A stretch of DNA of 64,000 nucleotides from Affinundibacterium baiyunense (GTDB taxonomy: Bacteria > Pseudomonadota > Gammaproteobacteria > Burkholderiales > Burkholderiaceae_D): NCBI RefSeq assembly GCF_018139645.1, contig NZ_JAGSPM010000005.1, positions 49,984-113,983 on the forward strand, given 5' to 3'. The stretch's first letter is position 1; the number at the start of each line of letters is the position of its first letter. Position numbers and translations under genes: made by a program. Positions 36,564 through 45,787 of the stretch are shown here, piece by piece. The notes under the pieces are model-generated. The model was not told where the DNA came from and ran no database searches. It saw only the letters and a program-made list of their open reading frames with translations.

Positions 36564-37742
36564 GTGAACAATCAACTTAGCCGAAGATTTATCGCTGCTC
36601 TGAGTAGTATCGCAGTTACCGGTTTTCTGGTAACTGCATGCGGAGCGGGCGGTAGTGGTGGAGGTGGCCCCTCCGCAACGCATTCGCATGCAACTCCTAC
36701 AACGCCAGCATTGAACGGATTTCCAGCGCCTGTGATACCTGCATCCAATCCTTTGAGCGATGAGAAAATTGCCTTAGGGCGCCAATTATTTTATGACCAA
36801 CGTCTATCCGGAAACGGAACACAATCCTGCGCGTCTTGTCACCACCAAGACAAAGCATTTACAGATGGCAAACCGCTTGCAATAGGCTCTACGGGCGAAA
36901 TTCATCCGCGCAATTCACAAGGTTTGGCGAATGTGGTCTACAACGCGACCTTGACTTGGGCTAATCCTGCTCTTACAGAGCTAGAGCGGCAAATGGAAGT
37001 ACCGATGTTTGGTGACAATCCTGTCGAAATGGGGATTAAGGACAGTAACAAAGCAGAGGTACTAAACCGATTCAAAACAGATTTTGCTGTGGTTAACCTA
37101 TTCAAAGCGGCGTTTCCCAAAGATAGTGATCCAATCAGTTTCACCAATATCATCGCTGCAATCGCTAGTTTTCAACGTACCTTAATTTCGAACGAGTCGA
37201 AATATGACCAGTTTTTGCGCAAGCAGGTGACGTTTAGCGAATCTGAAATTCGCGGTATGAATTTGTTTATGGGCGAAACCGCAGAATGTTTCCATTGCCA
37301 TGGAAGTTTCAATTTTAACGATCAACCTAAGTTCGTTGGACTAAGTCCCGTCGAAACGCCATTCCACAATACCGGTCTATACAACATTGATGGCAAAGGT
37401 GGATTTCCTTTCCCGAATCGCGGCCTCTTTGAATTCACTTCAAAGCCACAAGACATGGGCGCGTTCCGCGCACCAAGTTTACGTAATGTCGCAGTCACTG
37501 GACCGTATATGCACGACGGTTCTATCGCCAGTTTGAAAGAAGTATTGGACTTTTATGCGGCAGGTGGACGCCATATTACTAGCGGCCAACATGCTGGCGA
37601 TGGCAGGCTAAATCCCTATAAAAGTGATTTGATTACGCGGATCAATTTGAGCGAGCAAGACAAGATTGATTTAGTGAATTTTTTGGGAACCTTGACCGAC
37701 GAAAACTTCTTGAAAAATCCAAAGTTTGCTAGACCGCAATAG
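36564..37742 (+). CDS. MbnH-family di-haem enzyme
   Basis: A 392-residue lipoprotein-like exported enzyme (VTACGAGG after the signal, then a Gly/His linker). Two haem sites, CASCHH near 93 and CFHCHG near 245, and the peroxidase-family segments LGRQLFYDQRLSGNGTQSC and GAFRAPSLRNVAVTGPYMHDG. MbnH forms a bis-Fe(IV) state that oxidises a Trp of MbnP. Directly after the MbnP-like gene and on the same strand. No methanobactin precursor or MbnBC gene is in the window, so this is the stand-alone form of the pair. Confidence 0.9.
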   Translation: MNNQLSRRFIAALSSIAVTGFLVTACGAGGSGGGGPSATHSHATPTTPALNGFPAPVIPASNPLSDEKIALGRQLFYDQRLSGNGTQSCASCHHQDKAFTDGKPLAIGSTGEIHPRNSQGLANVVYNATLTWANPALTELERQMEVPMFGDNPVEMGIKDSNKAEVLNRFKTDFAVVNLFKAAFPKDSDPISFTNIIAAIASFQRTLISNESKYDQFLRKQVTFSESEIRGMNLFMGETAECFHCHGSFNFNDQPKFVGLSPVETPFHNTGLYNIDGKGGFPFPNRGLFEFTSKPQDMGAFRAPSLRNVAVTGPYMHDGSIASLKEVLDFYAAGGRHITSGQHAGDGRLNPYKSDLITRINLSEQDKIDLVNFLGTLTDENFLKNPKFARPQ

Positions 37743-37823
37743 GAATTGGGAAAAGTTCTAATCAATGATACGGTCTAGGTAGATGGATTGAAAATGAAAG
37801 TTGAATTGGGCGACTAAGGCGTG

Positions 37824-37863
37824 GTGGAGGAATCAGAGCTTATTGATCTTTTGATTCCTCCAC
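37824..37863. terminator. Bidirectional terminator-like hairpin
   Basis: Perfect 12-bp stem GTGGAGGAATCA with a 16-base loop, between the converging MbnH-like and DUF502 genes. Confidence 0.65.
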
Positions 37864-37936
37864 ACTATGTGGTTTCAAAATCGAGAAACTACTCAATCTG
37901 AAAAGCGCAGTTGGCTCGATTAGCTGTGTTTAAGTT

Positions 37937-38524
37937 CTAATCGATTTGCTTATTTTCTAGCTGCGACACTCCACCAGACACTATAAATTTCATCACATTA
38001 GTCGGACTAATATCGATGGCTCTTACCTGACTGCTAGGGACAATATAGAGTTCACCAGAGAAGTTGTAGGAGTGCGGAAAATACACGGCTACTTTATCTT
38101 CTAAACCCAAAATAGATAAATCTTCCTCCGTCAAGAAGCCCAATTTCTCTAGCTTTGCTTCGGGGTTGATGAGCACCAAAACCGGGCGATTAAATTTCTT
38201 TTCGTCGCCAACAAAAGCGGAAAAGAGATCGTTCAATGAGGAGTAGATTTCATTTAGAACAGGAATGTTCTGAATTGAATTTCTGATCAAACGCTTGATT
38301 GGCTGCGCGATGAAAGTTTGCCCAAAATAGCCTACGCAAATCAACAGCACGACAATAATCATTAAGCCCAAGCCAGGAATGTCATGGCCAATCAACACGA
38401 CCAAGCTCTCTCTCAACAAACCATCCGTAAATTCAAATGAAAGCAAGAGAATGTAGGCAGTTAAGGCCAATGGCGAGATAAACAGTAAGCCTTGCAAGAA
38501 ATAATTGACGAGTTTTTTGAGCAT
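37937..38524 (-). CDS. DUF502 family membrane protein
   Basis: About 195 residues with two N-terminal helices (FLQGLLFISPLALTAYILL; and LGLMIIVVLLICVGYFGQT) and a cytoplasmic domain with IPVLNEIYSSLNDLFSAF and VYFPHSYNFSGELYIVPSSQV. This is the DUF502 family, function unknown. The frame extends to a TTG at 38593, but the ATG at 38524 fits the family start (KKLVNYFLQGLL). Confidence 0.85.
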   Translation of the reverse strand: MLKKLVNYFLQGLLFISPLALTAYILLLSFEFTDGLLRESLVVLIGHDIPGLGLMIIVVLLICVGYFGQTFIAQPIKRLIRNSIQNIPVLNEIYSSLNDLFSAFVGDEKKFNRPVLVLINPEAKLEKLGFLTEEDLSILGLEDKVAVYFPHSYNFSGELYIVPSSQVRAIDISPTNVMKFIVSGGVSQLENKQID

Positions 38525-38620
38525 GGGTTGGAATATGGTTAAGGCTTGTTTAAATTGACTGCTTCTTGATAACTTTGTGTTGCTTGCTGCCAATGATGTG
38601 AAGTCGTAAAGGGTGAGTTC

Positions 38621-39049
38621 CTAGGAATTTTTTTCCAAATACCACGACTTGCTTTCCTTGGTACTAACGAAGAAATAGGCGGCGACAAACATCAACAATT
38701 CGAGCACATAGAAAAGCTGCGCAAAACCAAAGCCGATCTCTACGATGTCCCATCCAAGTGAAGCAAGCATAATGATTCCCACCAGAACAAGTGTGAGCTT
38801 AATATCTTTCCCACTAAACAAATCCCAGATAATCCAAGCAATGATAAGCGTCCAGATGATATTGATACCTAAAGTAAAGGGATCATGAAAGCCTATCTCT
38901 TCAAAATCAAGTCCATCAAAGTAAACTCCAAGCAGGGTAGATATACATGAAACGATGAGCGCGATTGCAGCTCTTTTGATATCGGTAGGCAAAGATGTTC
39001 TCCGTTGTGGTTGGTTTATTGCGTGATACTGAGTGCTCACTGATAACAC
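38621..39049 (-). CDS. Hypothetical four-helix membrane protein
   Basis: A protein of about 140 residues with four predicted helices from residue 26 on, and acidic loops (DGLDFEEIGFHD). No ATG exists near the front; GTG at 39049 or 39040 must start it. I do not recognise a family. It is next to DUF502 on the same strand. Confidence 0.55.
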   Translation of the reverse strand: MLSVSTQYHAINQPQRRTSLPTDIKRAAIALIVSCISTLLGVYFDGLDFEEIGFHDPFTLGINIIWTLIIAWIIWDLFSGKDIKLTLVLVGIIMLASLGWDIVEIGFGFAQLFYVLELLMFVAAYFFVSTKESKSWYLEKNS

Positions 39050-39086
39050 GTCTCAGGGATGGGAGTCAGCGAAAGTTAGTGTTGCG

Positions 39087-39533
39087 TTATACATCACGGC
39101 GCGCATGCTCAAAGGTAAAACCAGTAAACACAATACGAAACTCGGCAGAAGAAACAAATAGCATTCTTACCTCTGTCGCTGAATCAAGCGCTTCGAACTC
39201 CCAATAGCCGAAGTCCCCAAGTTCTGCTTCAACATCTTCCTGTTGCGGTAAGCTTTGATCGAAGTCCGTGACGCCGGAAAAGCGAATTGTGTACCTTATA
39301 GCACAGTCAAACTGTTGGTTCCATCCATTCAGTATTATTGCCACAGTTTTTGCTTCAAAATCACAAACGATACTTTTGACTTCCGAATCGTGAAGTGTGT
39401 GCTCGTCATCAAAGGCAACAAGTTCGCTCGGCAGCCGAGAGTAAACAGATGTTAGGTAGGAGCTATATTGTTGAAAGAGCGCCTCTGAGTTTTCACCGCC
39501 ATTAGTCCACCACTCGGTCGTAAAGTATTTCAT
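39087..39533 (-). CDS. Hypothetical small soluble protein
   Basis: A 148-residue acidic protein beginning MKYFTTEWWTNGG. The second half is strand-rich (IRYTIRFSGVTDF, EFRIVFTGFTFEHAR) and may be a beta-sandwich as in several DUF4085-like small proteins, but I cannot assign it. No signal peptide. It could be an immunity-type or stand-alone accessory protein. Confidence 0.55.
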   Translation of the reverse strand: MKYFTTEWWTNGGENSEALFQQYSSYLTSVYSRLPSELVAFDDEHTLHDSEVKSIVCDFEAKTVAIILNGWNQQFDCAIRYTIRFSGVTDFDQSLPQQEDVEAELGDFGYWEFEALDSATEVRMLFVSSAEFRIVFTGFTFEHARRDV

Positions 39534-39729
39534 GCGTTTTCCAATTTTCGTAAATTACACGCGGATTAAAAGAGTTATTAAAGAATAGTTATTTTATTAA
39601 TGCATTTGGCAGAGTCAAGCAAACAGTTTTCATCATTGGATTTGTGCCGAACAAATCATCTCAATATGTAAAAGCTTACTAGTGACTTCCTTGAGCGCAG
39701 AGTCAGGCTAGAATACAAGCAATGGAAAA

Positions 39730-41415
39730 TCAAGGCTCCAAAGTCGGCACGTAATCGACATAACTATCAAAAATCCATCCTTGCATATTGATGTACTCTT
39801 CTCTTGAACGCAGAGGAATGGAGTATACCTTCACCTTGATCCAACGCCCTTCGCGGGTCGCGATCGTTTCGCAAGGGCGATTACTGTCGACAACCTCAAA
39901 CATAGTGCCAAACGGCAGCGTGTCGATCTTGTTACTATTAGCATCGGCTTCGCTCCGCAGTTGCACTTTGTCAGCGATCAATACTGCATACGGCTTGGTG
40001 TTGGCGTTACAACTTAATGCTTTGTTTGGAGCCTTACATTGACCGCTCTTGTAATAATCAAAGATATCGGCGAGCGCTTTGAGGTTTCTTATTTGTGTTT
40101 CATTTCCTTTTGGTGGAAAGGCGATGCCGACGCAAGTTTTACCTGGCATGCATTCGGGAATACTGACGCCAGTTTGCGGGCTGCCAATGGAGCCGCCTTC
40201 ATACGCGCAGCGATTTAGGATGTCATCTTTTACTGATTTAGGCAAAGGCGCGTCAATGAGTGCGCTGCACCAAGTGTAGCTGTAGGCTCTGTGGGCGATG
40301 CTCATGATTGAACGGTCATAGACTTCCATCTTGGTTGTCTTGCGAAAATCAGCGCCCGATTCACACAGGTTTTTTACCACGCCAAGTTGTGCGTTGGCGG
40401 TGGCGTAAGCGAGTGGTGTTACGCCTGATCCATTTGGGCTATCGAGTGGGTAGCCTTCTTTTACTAAGAAGTCGAAAGTAGCTTTATCGGCGCCACTTTC
40501 TGCAGCTACGTCAATGACACTGCAATGTTGATTTTGACGACAGCGCTCTAACCAACTAGCTGTTTTGTAGGCGTTCAACATAGATAATCTTTGCGTCGCC
40601 TCTTGAATCGCGACGGCTTCGTTCATCAGATAGTTTTCGACGATGGCACGCCATTCCTTGCTGATGTTGGCTGCAATGTAGGTATTTGCTTTGCTCAGAT
40701 CGGTGTCGCCTGCGCGGCTTGCTGTAACGAGATTCAAGTAGTCATCGAACCACATCGATTTTTTTGCACCTTTTTTACATAAGCCGGCTTTCATAAAACT
40801 AGTGGTGATTACTTCCGCTGCACGTGCTCGCGCATGCAGCAAGGCATAGCCTTGATCTTGGCTTGGCGAATTCAAACGCGCGCTAAGACTTTCTAAAACA
40901 GATGGCTGCACAATTTTTTTCCCCTCGTGATGATAGCTGGTATTCACGAGTGGGTTGACGTCATTGTTGCAATGTAGCTTGACCACAGCAAAGCTATTGG
41001 CGACCGTGCTGTCTTGCGGCAAATTTAGTACGGCTGCTGCTTCGAGCGATTCTGCGTCAGATTTAAATCCTTTGCTCAGCAGCCATTCCACCATTTGCGG
41101 TCTAGGATTGTTCATGCTAGCCCACTGCATCGGTTTGCAATCGCGCAGCTTGTTACAGGCTTTAATCCACCCAAGGCTATCTAGATACTGCGTTAATGCC
41201 ACATTGCCGGAAGACGCAGCGAAATTAAAAGCCAAACTAAGCTGATCGCCGCTGTATTTTTCTTTAGATAAAATGCGCTTCACCGCAGCCAAATCACCAT
41301 TGATAAAAAACTGCCCATCGGTTTCTTCCCATGATGAGCTATGTGCTGATAGGCTAGCCAGAGCAATCGCGATACAGGAAAGGGATAGTATGAGTGATTT
41401 GATGAAGGGTTTCAT
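39730..41415 (-). CDS. Exported ankyrin-repeat protein with C-terminal SH3-like domain
   Basis: A 561-residue protein with a signal peptide (to LSAHS). Ankyrin-type helices appear twice: near 40-130 (ASSGNVALTQYLDSLGW, WASMNNPRPQMVEWLLSKG) and near 300-360 (AAESGADKATFDFLVKEGY, GVTPLAYATANAQLGVV). The end holds a bacterial SH3 domain (VQLRSEADANSNKIDTLPFG). Many cysteines suggest disulphides in the periplasm. Peptidoglycan or protein binding is likely; the partner is unknown. Confidence 0.75.
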   Translation of the reverse strand: MKPFIKSLILSLSCIAIALASLSAHSSSWEETDGQFFINGDLAAVKRILSKEKYSGDQLSLAFNFAASSGNVALTQYLDSLGWIKACNKLRDCKPMQWASMNNPRPQMVEWLLSKGFKSDAESLEAAAVLNLPQDSTVANSFAVVKLHCNNDVNPLVNTSYHHEGKKIVQPSVLESLSARLNSPSQDQGYALLHARARAAEVITTSFMKAGLCKKGAKKSMWFDDYLNLVTASRAGDTDLSKANTYIAANISKEWRAIVENYLMNEAVAIQEATQRLSMLNAYKTASWLERCRQNQHCSVIDVAAESGADKATFDFLVKEGYPLDSPNGSGVTPLAYATANAQLGVVKNLCESGADFRKTTKMEVYDRSIMSIAHRAYSYTWCSALIDAPLPKSVKDDILNRCAYEGGSIGSPQTGVSIPECMPGKTCVGIAFPPKGNETQIRNLKALADIFDYYKSGQCKAPNKALSCNANTKPYAVLIADKVQLRSEADANSNKIDTLPFGTMFEVVDSNRPCETIATREGRWIKVKVYSIPLRSREEYINMQGWIFDSYVDYVPTLEP

Positions 41416-41442
41416 GGGACAAGCTCGTAAAAAAGATACTAA

Positions 41443-42012
41443 CTAACTTTGTGACTTAAGTAGCTGCTCAATTTCGGTCTGCACTTTTTTGACATTATCA
41501 ATCGCAAAGAAGCCAAATTTTTCTGTACTCCGATCGCCATCGTTATCTAGATAGGTTCTTGTTTGTAGAACTAAATCACCAGAGCCATTTGCATGTTGAA
41601 TGCGCTCGATGTTTTTGATTTGATTCAACGGTATGGATTTGATGGTGATTGTCTTGATGCCGGATATAGTTATCGCACGTTGATCTGTCAATGCATAGAC
41701 AATTGAAAGTGCATTCTTTTTCAATCTAAATGGCGAGCTAAGACCAATGATGCCAATCAGAAGAAACGGCAATCCAAAAAGTGGAAATAGACTCCAGCCT
41801 TCTTCAAAGCTAGGGATTTCAAAGCCTGATGCGCCAGCGATCCAAAATATAGAAAAAGCCGTCCAAGGTATAAAGAAGAACCACAATTTCATACCAGATT
41901 TCATATAAGAGCTTGGAATCGGTTGGCCAGCCCAGGTGATAAACTCGCCTGCGTTTAATTCAGAACGAAGTCTTTCATGTAAATGCTCAGGGATATTGAA
42001 TGTGTTGATCAT
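41443..42012 (-). CDS. Membrane protein with bacterial PH-like domain
   Basis: About 189 residues: two membrane helices (LWFFFIPWTAFSIFWIAG and FPLFGLPFLLIGIIGL) and a C-terminal half with YALTDQRAITISG-IKT and IPLNQIKNIERIQ, the pattern of membrane-bound PH-like (DUF304-type) domains. Function not known. The ATG at 42012 is more credible than the frame start at 42096. It lies 27 bases before the ankyrin gene, so the two may be co-transcribed. Confidence 0.68.
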   Translation of the reverse strand: MINTFNIPEHLHERLRSELNAGEFITWAGQPIPSSYMKSGMKLWFFFIPWTAFSIFWIAGASGFEIPSFEEGWSLFPLFGLPFLLIGIIGLSSPFRLKKNALSIVYALTDQRAITISGIKTITIKSIPLNQIKNIERIQHANGSGDLVLQTRTYLDNDGDRSTEKFGFFAIDNVKKVQTEIEQLLKSQS

Positions 42013-42125
42013 GCTTTTGAGCCAATATTTAAATGATAAAGGCCTAGTATAGCGGTTTGTGGATGGCGAAATAAGTTGTAAATGTGAACTCATCAAGGGC
42101 AGGTGAGATTGTAACTGTTCAGGGA

Positions 42126-42851
42126 TTATTTAGCGGTCCGAGCGAGTCGAAATCCTAGGTCATCTACGTGGAAAGTGGGGTGGCTCTTTCGGCGGCACGA
42201 CGCACGACAACCTCGCGGAGAGTCGAACCAACCGCCACCACGGAAGACTCGGTAAGAGCCATAGACCTTTGCGTCGTAAATATCCCAGCACCATTCCCAA
42301 ACATTGCCAATCATGTCGTAGAGACCCCAGTTATTTGACTTCTTTGTTCCGACCTCATGCAGATATTGGCCTGAGTTATCGCGGTACCAAGCAATCTCAC
42401 TTAGTTCGCCGTATCTGACCTCAGTACTACCTGCTCTGCAGGCGTACTCCCATTCAGCTTCTGAAGGTAGCCTGTAGCCATCTAGTTTCCAGTCGCACGA
42501 CACTTCACCGGCAGTGTCAAACGAATAGCATTTTGGTAAACCAGCCTGTTGGGAGAGTTGGTTGCAGAAGTGAATAGCATCGATCCAAGAAATATCGACG
42601 ATAGGTTTATTCCGGTCGTTAATGTTAACGACTTGATCTCTGGCTATGAAGTGGAAGTACTGCTCTTGAGTGACGACAAACTTGCTTATGAGGTAGGGCA
42701 GCAGATGGACTGTCCAAAAGCGATCTGTTCCCTCATCTTTCAGTGTGATTGTGCCAGCATCTACCCTCACCATTTCAGCAGCAATATGCTCGGTAGCAGC
42801 GCCTTGTAGTTTATTCTGATTCATGTTTTGTGCATTCGGAATCGTTGTCAT
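42126..42851 (-). CDS. Formylglycine-generating-enzyme-like (SUMF1/FGE) protein
   Basis: A 241-residue soluble protein made of one FGE-sulfatase domain: VTQEQYFHF, YRLPSEAEWEYACRAG, NNWGLYDMIGNVWEWCWD, RVFRGGGWFDSP and the closing DDLGFRLA. True FGEs use two cysteines to bind copper and oxidise a sulfatase Cys; here the C-terminal part has RGCRASCRR, but no sulfatase is near, so it may be a different member of the fold. The ATG at 42851 follows an in-frame TTG. Confidence 0.85.
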   Translation of the reverse strand: MTTIPNAQNMNQNKLQGAATEHIAAEMVRVDAGTITLKDEGTDRFWTVHLLPYLISKFVVTQEQYFHFIARDQVVNINDRNKPIVDISWIDAIHFCNQLSQQAGLPKCYSFDTAGEVSCDWKLDGYRLPSEAEWEYACRAGSTEVRYGELSEIAWYRDNSGQYLHEVGTKKSNNWGLYDMIGNVWEWCWDIYDAKVYGSYRVFRGGGWFDSPRGCRASCRRKSHPTFHVDDLGFRLARTAK

Positions 42852-43189
42852 GATGCCCAACTAGATGTAGTCGTAACAATGTCGCCTAAAATTTCAGGTG
42901 ACGATGCATAATACGCCTCATACAACCCATCTTAAATCCGCATAACTACTATTTTTTCTCTATTTTCTCTAATTATCGGTAATTGTCATCGTACAAAAAT
43001 AGCGATGAAAAGTGTCGGCGATAAAGAGAATGATCCTAGCAAATTATGAATTGGCGTCAAACAAGCAAATTTCTTTGTTGCCGTGCGATTTCTTATTCAG
43101 ACCTAAAAAAGACGCAATAGACAAATCGATGTAGGAAATCGCCTTTGAATTAAATTCCGCGAACTTTATACTACACCTATCGCCATCGC
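42852..43189. other. Intergenic region
   Basis: About 340 AT-rich bases with no gene, tRNA or clear repeat. It presumably holds the promoter of the FGE-like gene and the end of the copper transcript. Confidence 0.5.
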
Positions 43190-43711
43190 TTAGTGATGCG
43201 GTGCGATATCGTTTGGGGCTTCGACTTCGAGCACGGGCGCGGGTGATTTGAGTGCTTTGCTGCTTTGTCCTTCAGTGGGGATTTCTATCCAATCGAGGCG
43301 ACCTTTTTCGCATAATTGCGTAACTTTAAAATACTGCTTGCCGACTTCATCGCTGAGTTTGACTTGGATTGAGAATTCGTCGTAATACGCATCGGGCAAT
43401 TGGCCGCCGCTCCACGTCACTTCGCGCACCCCAGTGGTGATGGTTTTGCCATGCGATTCATAAGGTTTGCTCAGCGTTTTGCTGACTGTGTCAATTTTCC
43501 AGCCAGGTTTGAGCATGGGCTTTGCGCCTGTTGCGGCTTCTGGCAAACTGATTTTGACGGTATGCGTGGTACTACCTTCGCAGCCGTGGCCGATTTTGAA
43601 TGTGAGCTTGTGATAGCTGCCTGCTTTGGCTTTTGCTTGCTCTAGTGTGACGTGGGCGTTGGCGATGCTAGTGAAAGTGAATAAGCAGAGAGGTAATAAC
43701 AGGTTTTTCAT
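43190..43711 (-). CDS. YcnI-like (DUF1775) copper-binding protein
   Basis: A 173-residue periplasmic protein with a signal peptide cut before H in ANA-HVTLEQ; the mature N-terminal His is the known copper ligand of the YcnI/DUF1775 family. The core has KIGHGCEGSTTHTV and VTWSGGQLPDAYYDEF, and the tail ends in HH. It belongs with PCuAC and SCO genes of the same strand and likely passes copper toward cytochrome oxidase or stores it. Confidence 0.87.
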   Translation of the reverse strand: MKNLLLPLCLFTFTSIANAHVTLEQAKAKAGSYHKLTFKIGHGCEGSTTHTVKISLPEAATGAKPMLKPGWKIDTVSKTLSKPYESHGKTITTGVREVTWSGGQLPDAYYDEFSIQVKLSDEVGKQYFKVTQLCEKGRLDWIEIPTEGQSSKALKSPAPVLEVEAPNDIAPHH

Positions 43712-43720
43712 GATGTTGTT

Positions 43721-43942
43721 TTAGATTGCGCGATGGATGGCATTGTTTGCTTGTGTTGCGTGGTGTTGTGTTTGCTGACTTGCTGGACTTATCAGCTTCA
43801 GTTCAATGACTGGTGTCGGCGGTGTTCTCTGTATCGCTTGATTCAGATAAAAGGCATAACCGTGCCAGATCGCCAATGCCACAATCGCAGCGACATTGAA
43901 ACAACGCATCGTGCTGAAAAACATCGATAAATTGGACTTCAT
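43721..43942 (-). CDS. Small single-helix membrane protein
   Basis: A 73-codon gene with a very good AGGAGG five bases before the ATG at 43942. One helix (NVAAIVALAIWHGYAF) and a polar tail with several Gln and His. No family recognised. It stands 9 bases before the YcnI gene in the copper cluster, so it probably takes part in the same process. Confidence 0.65.
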   Translation of the reverse strand: MKSNLSMFFSTMRCFNVAAIVALAIWHGYAFYLNQAIQRTPPTPVIELKLISPASQQTQHHATQANNAIHRAI

Positions 43943-44162
43943 TTTTCCTCCTGCTTTTTGCTTATTTGCTTGACTTGTTTGGTGTTCGCGCTGTTCAGTT
44001 GAGCATTGTTTTTGCGTAAAGCCATTCACACGAAAGGCCTACTCCTGAGCGCTTTCGTCGTGGGCGGGGATGAGTCAGTCTCTGCTTTGATTTGCAATAT
44101 TTAAGTAAAAAAAGTGATTACTGCACTACTTTGCCTTAAAAGTTACTATGCAACTTCTGAAC

Positions 44163-44202
44163 CACCCTCACCCTAACCCTCTCCCGCTTGCAGGAGAGGG
44201 AA
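44163..44202. repeat. REP-like palindrome
   Basis: CCCTCACCCTAACCCTCTCC, loop, GGAGAGGG. The same leader and stem occur at 45499-45540 and, inverted, at 45610-45655. Confidence 0.75.
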
Positions 44203-44267
44203 TATGAGCCTGCCTTCGCAGGGATGACACTTTAAATTTTTCGATTTATCTGAACGACATCAGATGC

Positions 44268-44726
44268 TTAATGTTGCATCTTGTGCGCCGTTGTATTCAT
44301 CGCTTTGCCGACTGCTTTAACTTCGATCGTTTGTGTTTTTTTGTCTTTGCCTTCGATGGTCAGTGTCAATGGCACGACATCGCCTTCTTTGACTTGCGCA
44401 TTCAAGCCCATCAGCATGACGTGGTAGCTGCCTGGCTTTAGTTCAACTGCTTTACCCGCTGGCAGATCTAAGCTCATGATTTGACGCATTTTCATGACGT
44501 CTTTATCCATTTCCATCGTGTGAATTTCTACGGTTTTTGCAGCAGGAGATGTCGCTGAGATCAGCTTCAGGTCTTGAGTTGCCGTTAATTGCATAAATGC
44601 GCCAGTGGCTTTTTGTTGCGGTACAGTGGCGCGCACCCAAGGATCTTTTACCGCAACTTGTGAGAATGCTGCAGCACTGATAGACAAACTGAGGGCAGCG
44701 AAGAGTGGAGTGATGATTTTTTTCAT
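44268..44726 (-). CDS. PCuAC-type periplasmic copper chaperone
   Basis: A 152-residue exported chaperone that gives Cu(I) to the CuA centre of cytochrome oxidase. After a signal peptide (to AAFSQ) the copper motif is seen as VEIHTMEMDKDVMKMR and further on SYHVMLMGL, the H-M-x10-M-x21-H-x-M pattern. The tail ends HKMQH. AAAGGAAAG precedes the ATG. It follows the SCO gene, its usual partner. Confidence 0.92.
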   Translation of the reverse strand: MKKIITPLFAALSLSISAAAFSQVAVKDPWVRATVPQQKATGAFMQLTATQDLKLISATSPAAKTVEIHTMEMDKDVMKMRQIMSLDLPAGKAVELKPGSYHVMLMGLNAQVKEGDVVPLTLTIEGKDKKTQTIEVKAVGKAMNTTAHKMQH

Positions 44727-44794
44727 GGTCTTTCCTTTCGTTGGTGGGGACTACATAAAATATAAAGTTGATTACATTAGATTGCTGCAAAAAG

Positions 44795-45400
44795 CTAAGC
44801 GGCATGCTGCATTAACTGACGAATATCCGATGCGAATTGATCGGCGCTATGTTCATGCCGCATCGCCAATCGGATTTTGCCTGTGGTGTCGAACAGATAG
44901 CTCAATGTCGAGTGATCCATGGTGTAACTACTACCAGTAGCGACCTTAGCATAGAAGACTTTAAATTCATCAGCAACTTGTTTTGTCTGTTCGGCAGTAC
45001 CACGTAAGCCAATAAAACTAGGGTCAAAGTTTTGTGTGTAAGCGCGCATGAGATCCGCTGTGTCACGTTCTGGATCGATACTGATGAAGATCACTTGTAA
45101 TTGATCACCGTCTTTGCCGAGTTTTTGTTTGACTGCTGCGGCGCGAGCGAGTGCAGTTGGGCAGATATCAGGACACTGCGTAAAGCCGAAAAAAACCAAG
45201 ACATAACGCCCTTTAAAATCGGCCAGTTGGCGCTGCTTGCCATCGCTGTCATTGAGTTCAAAGTCGCGACAATAATCAGCGCCTGTGATGTCGATGCTGT
45301 TGAATTTGAACGCTTTTTTGTCGCACGCAGATAGACCCAATACCAAGCTAATCGCCAGAAATTGCCTACGTTGTTTGGATAAATTAGAAGTTGAATCCAT
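44795..45400 (-). CDS. SCO1/SenC family copper protein
   Basis: A 201-residue thioredoxin-fold protein attached by an N-terminal lipoprotein-type signal (LGLSACDKK). Copper ligands: the CPDIC pair in FGFTQCPDICP and the His in TMDHSTLSYLF. It works with PCuAC in CuA assembly. It lies 68 bases before the PCuAC gene on the same strand. Confidence 0.92.
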   Translation of the reverse strand: MDSTSNLSKQRRQFLAISLVLGLSACDKKAFKFNSIDITGADYCRDFELNDSDGKQRQLADFKGRYVLVFFGFTQCPDICPTALARAAAVKQKLGKDGDQLQVIFISIDPERDTADLMRAYTQNFDPSFIGLRGTAEQTKQVADEFKVFYAKVATGSSYTMDHSTLSYLFDTTGKIRLAMRHEHSADQFASDIRQLMQHAA

Positions 45401-45787
45401 CTTAAAATCCTTATCTTGATTTGGTAAATCTGCTATTCGTTTTTAACTGTTGTTTGGCTGAAGAAGAGAGGGATTCAAATGACTGTGCAATTTCTGAATC
45501 ACCCTCACCCTAGCCCTCTCCCGCCAGCGGGAGAGGGGACTTTTACCCAAATTACTTCACCTAGTTTTCAAGTCATACGCAATTTTTTTGAACGACTTGG
45601 TTTGCAACTCCCTTCTCCCGCAAGCGGGAGAAGGGTTGGGGATGAGGGTAGTTCAGATTAGATAAACAATATTTTAGAAATCTAAACTAAGTCATCTCTT
45701 GATCATCAAAAACGACCGTGTCATTTCCGAACTTCTCTCACCCTAACTATGCCCCGCATACGGGCGAGGAAACTTTTTAACGTACTA
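45401..45787. repeat. Intergenic block with an inverted REP pair and a degenerate third copy
   Basis: Copy 1: CCCTCTCCCGC-CA-GCGGGAGAGGG at 45514-45537 with leader GAATCACCCTCACCCTAG. Copy 2, inverted: CCCTTCTCCCGC-AA-GCGGGAGAAGGG at 45610-45635 followed by TTGGGGATGAGGGTAG. A worn copy is at 45738-45770. The pair forms a BIME-like unit between the receptor and SCO genes and may end or stabilise the transcript. Confidence 0.8.

Noticed and set aside
38524-38593. Upstream TTG start for the DUF502 protein
   Set aside because: No ribosome site and the added residues do not match the family start.
45479-45661. 60-codon open frame across the REP pair
   Set aside because: The product is only a translation of two palindromes; no ribosome site.
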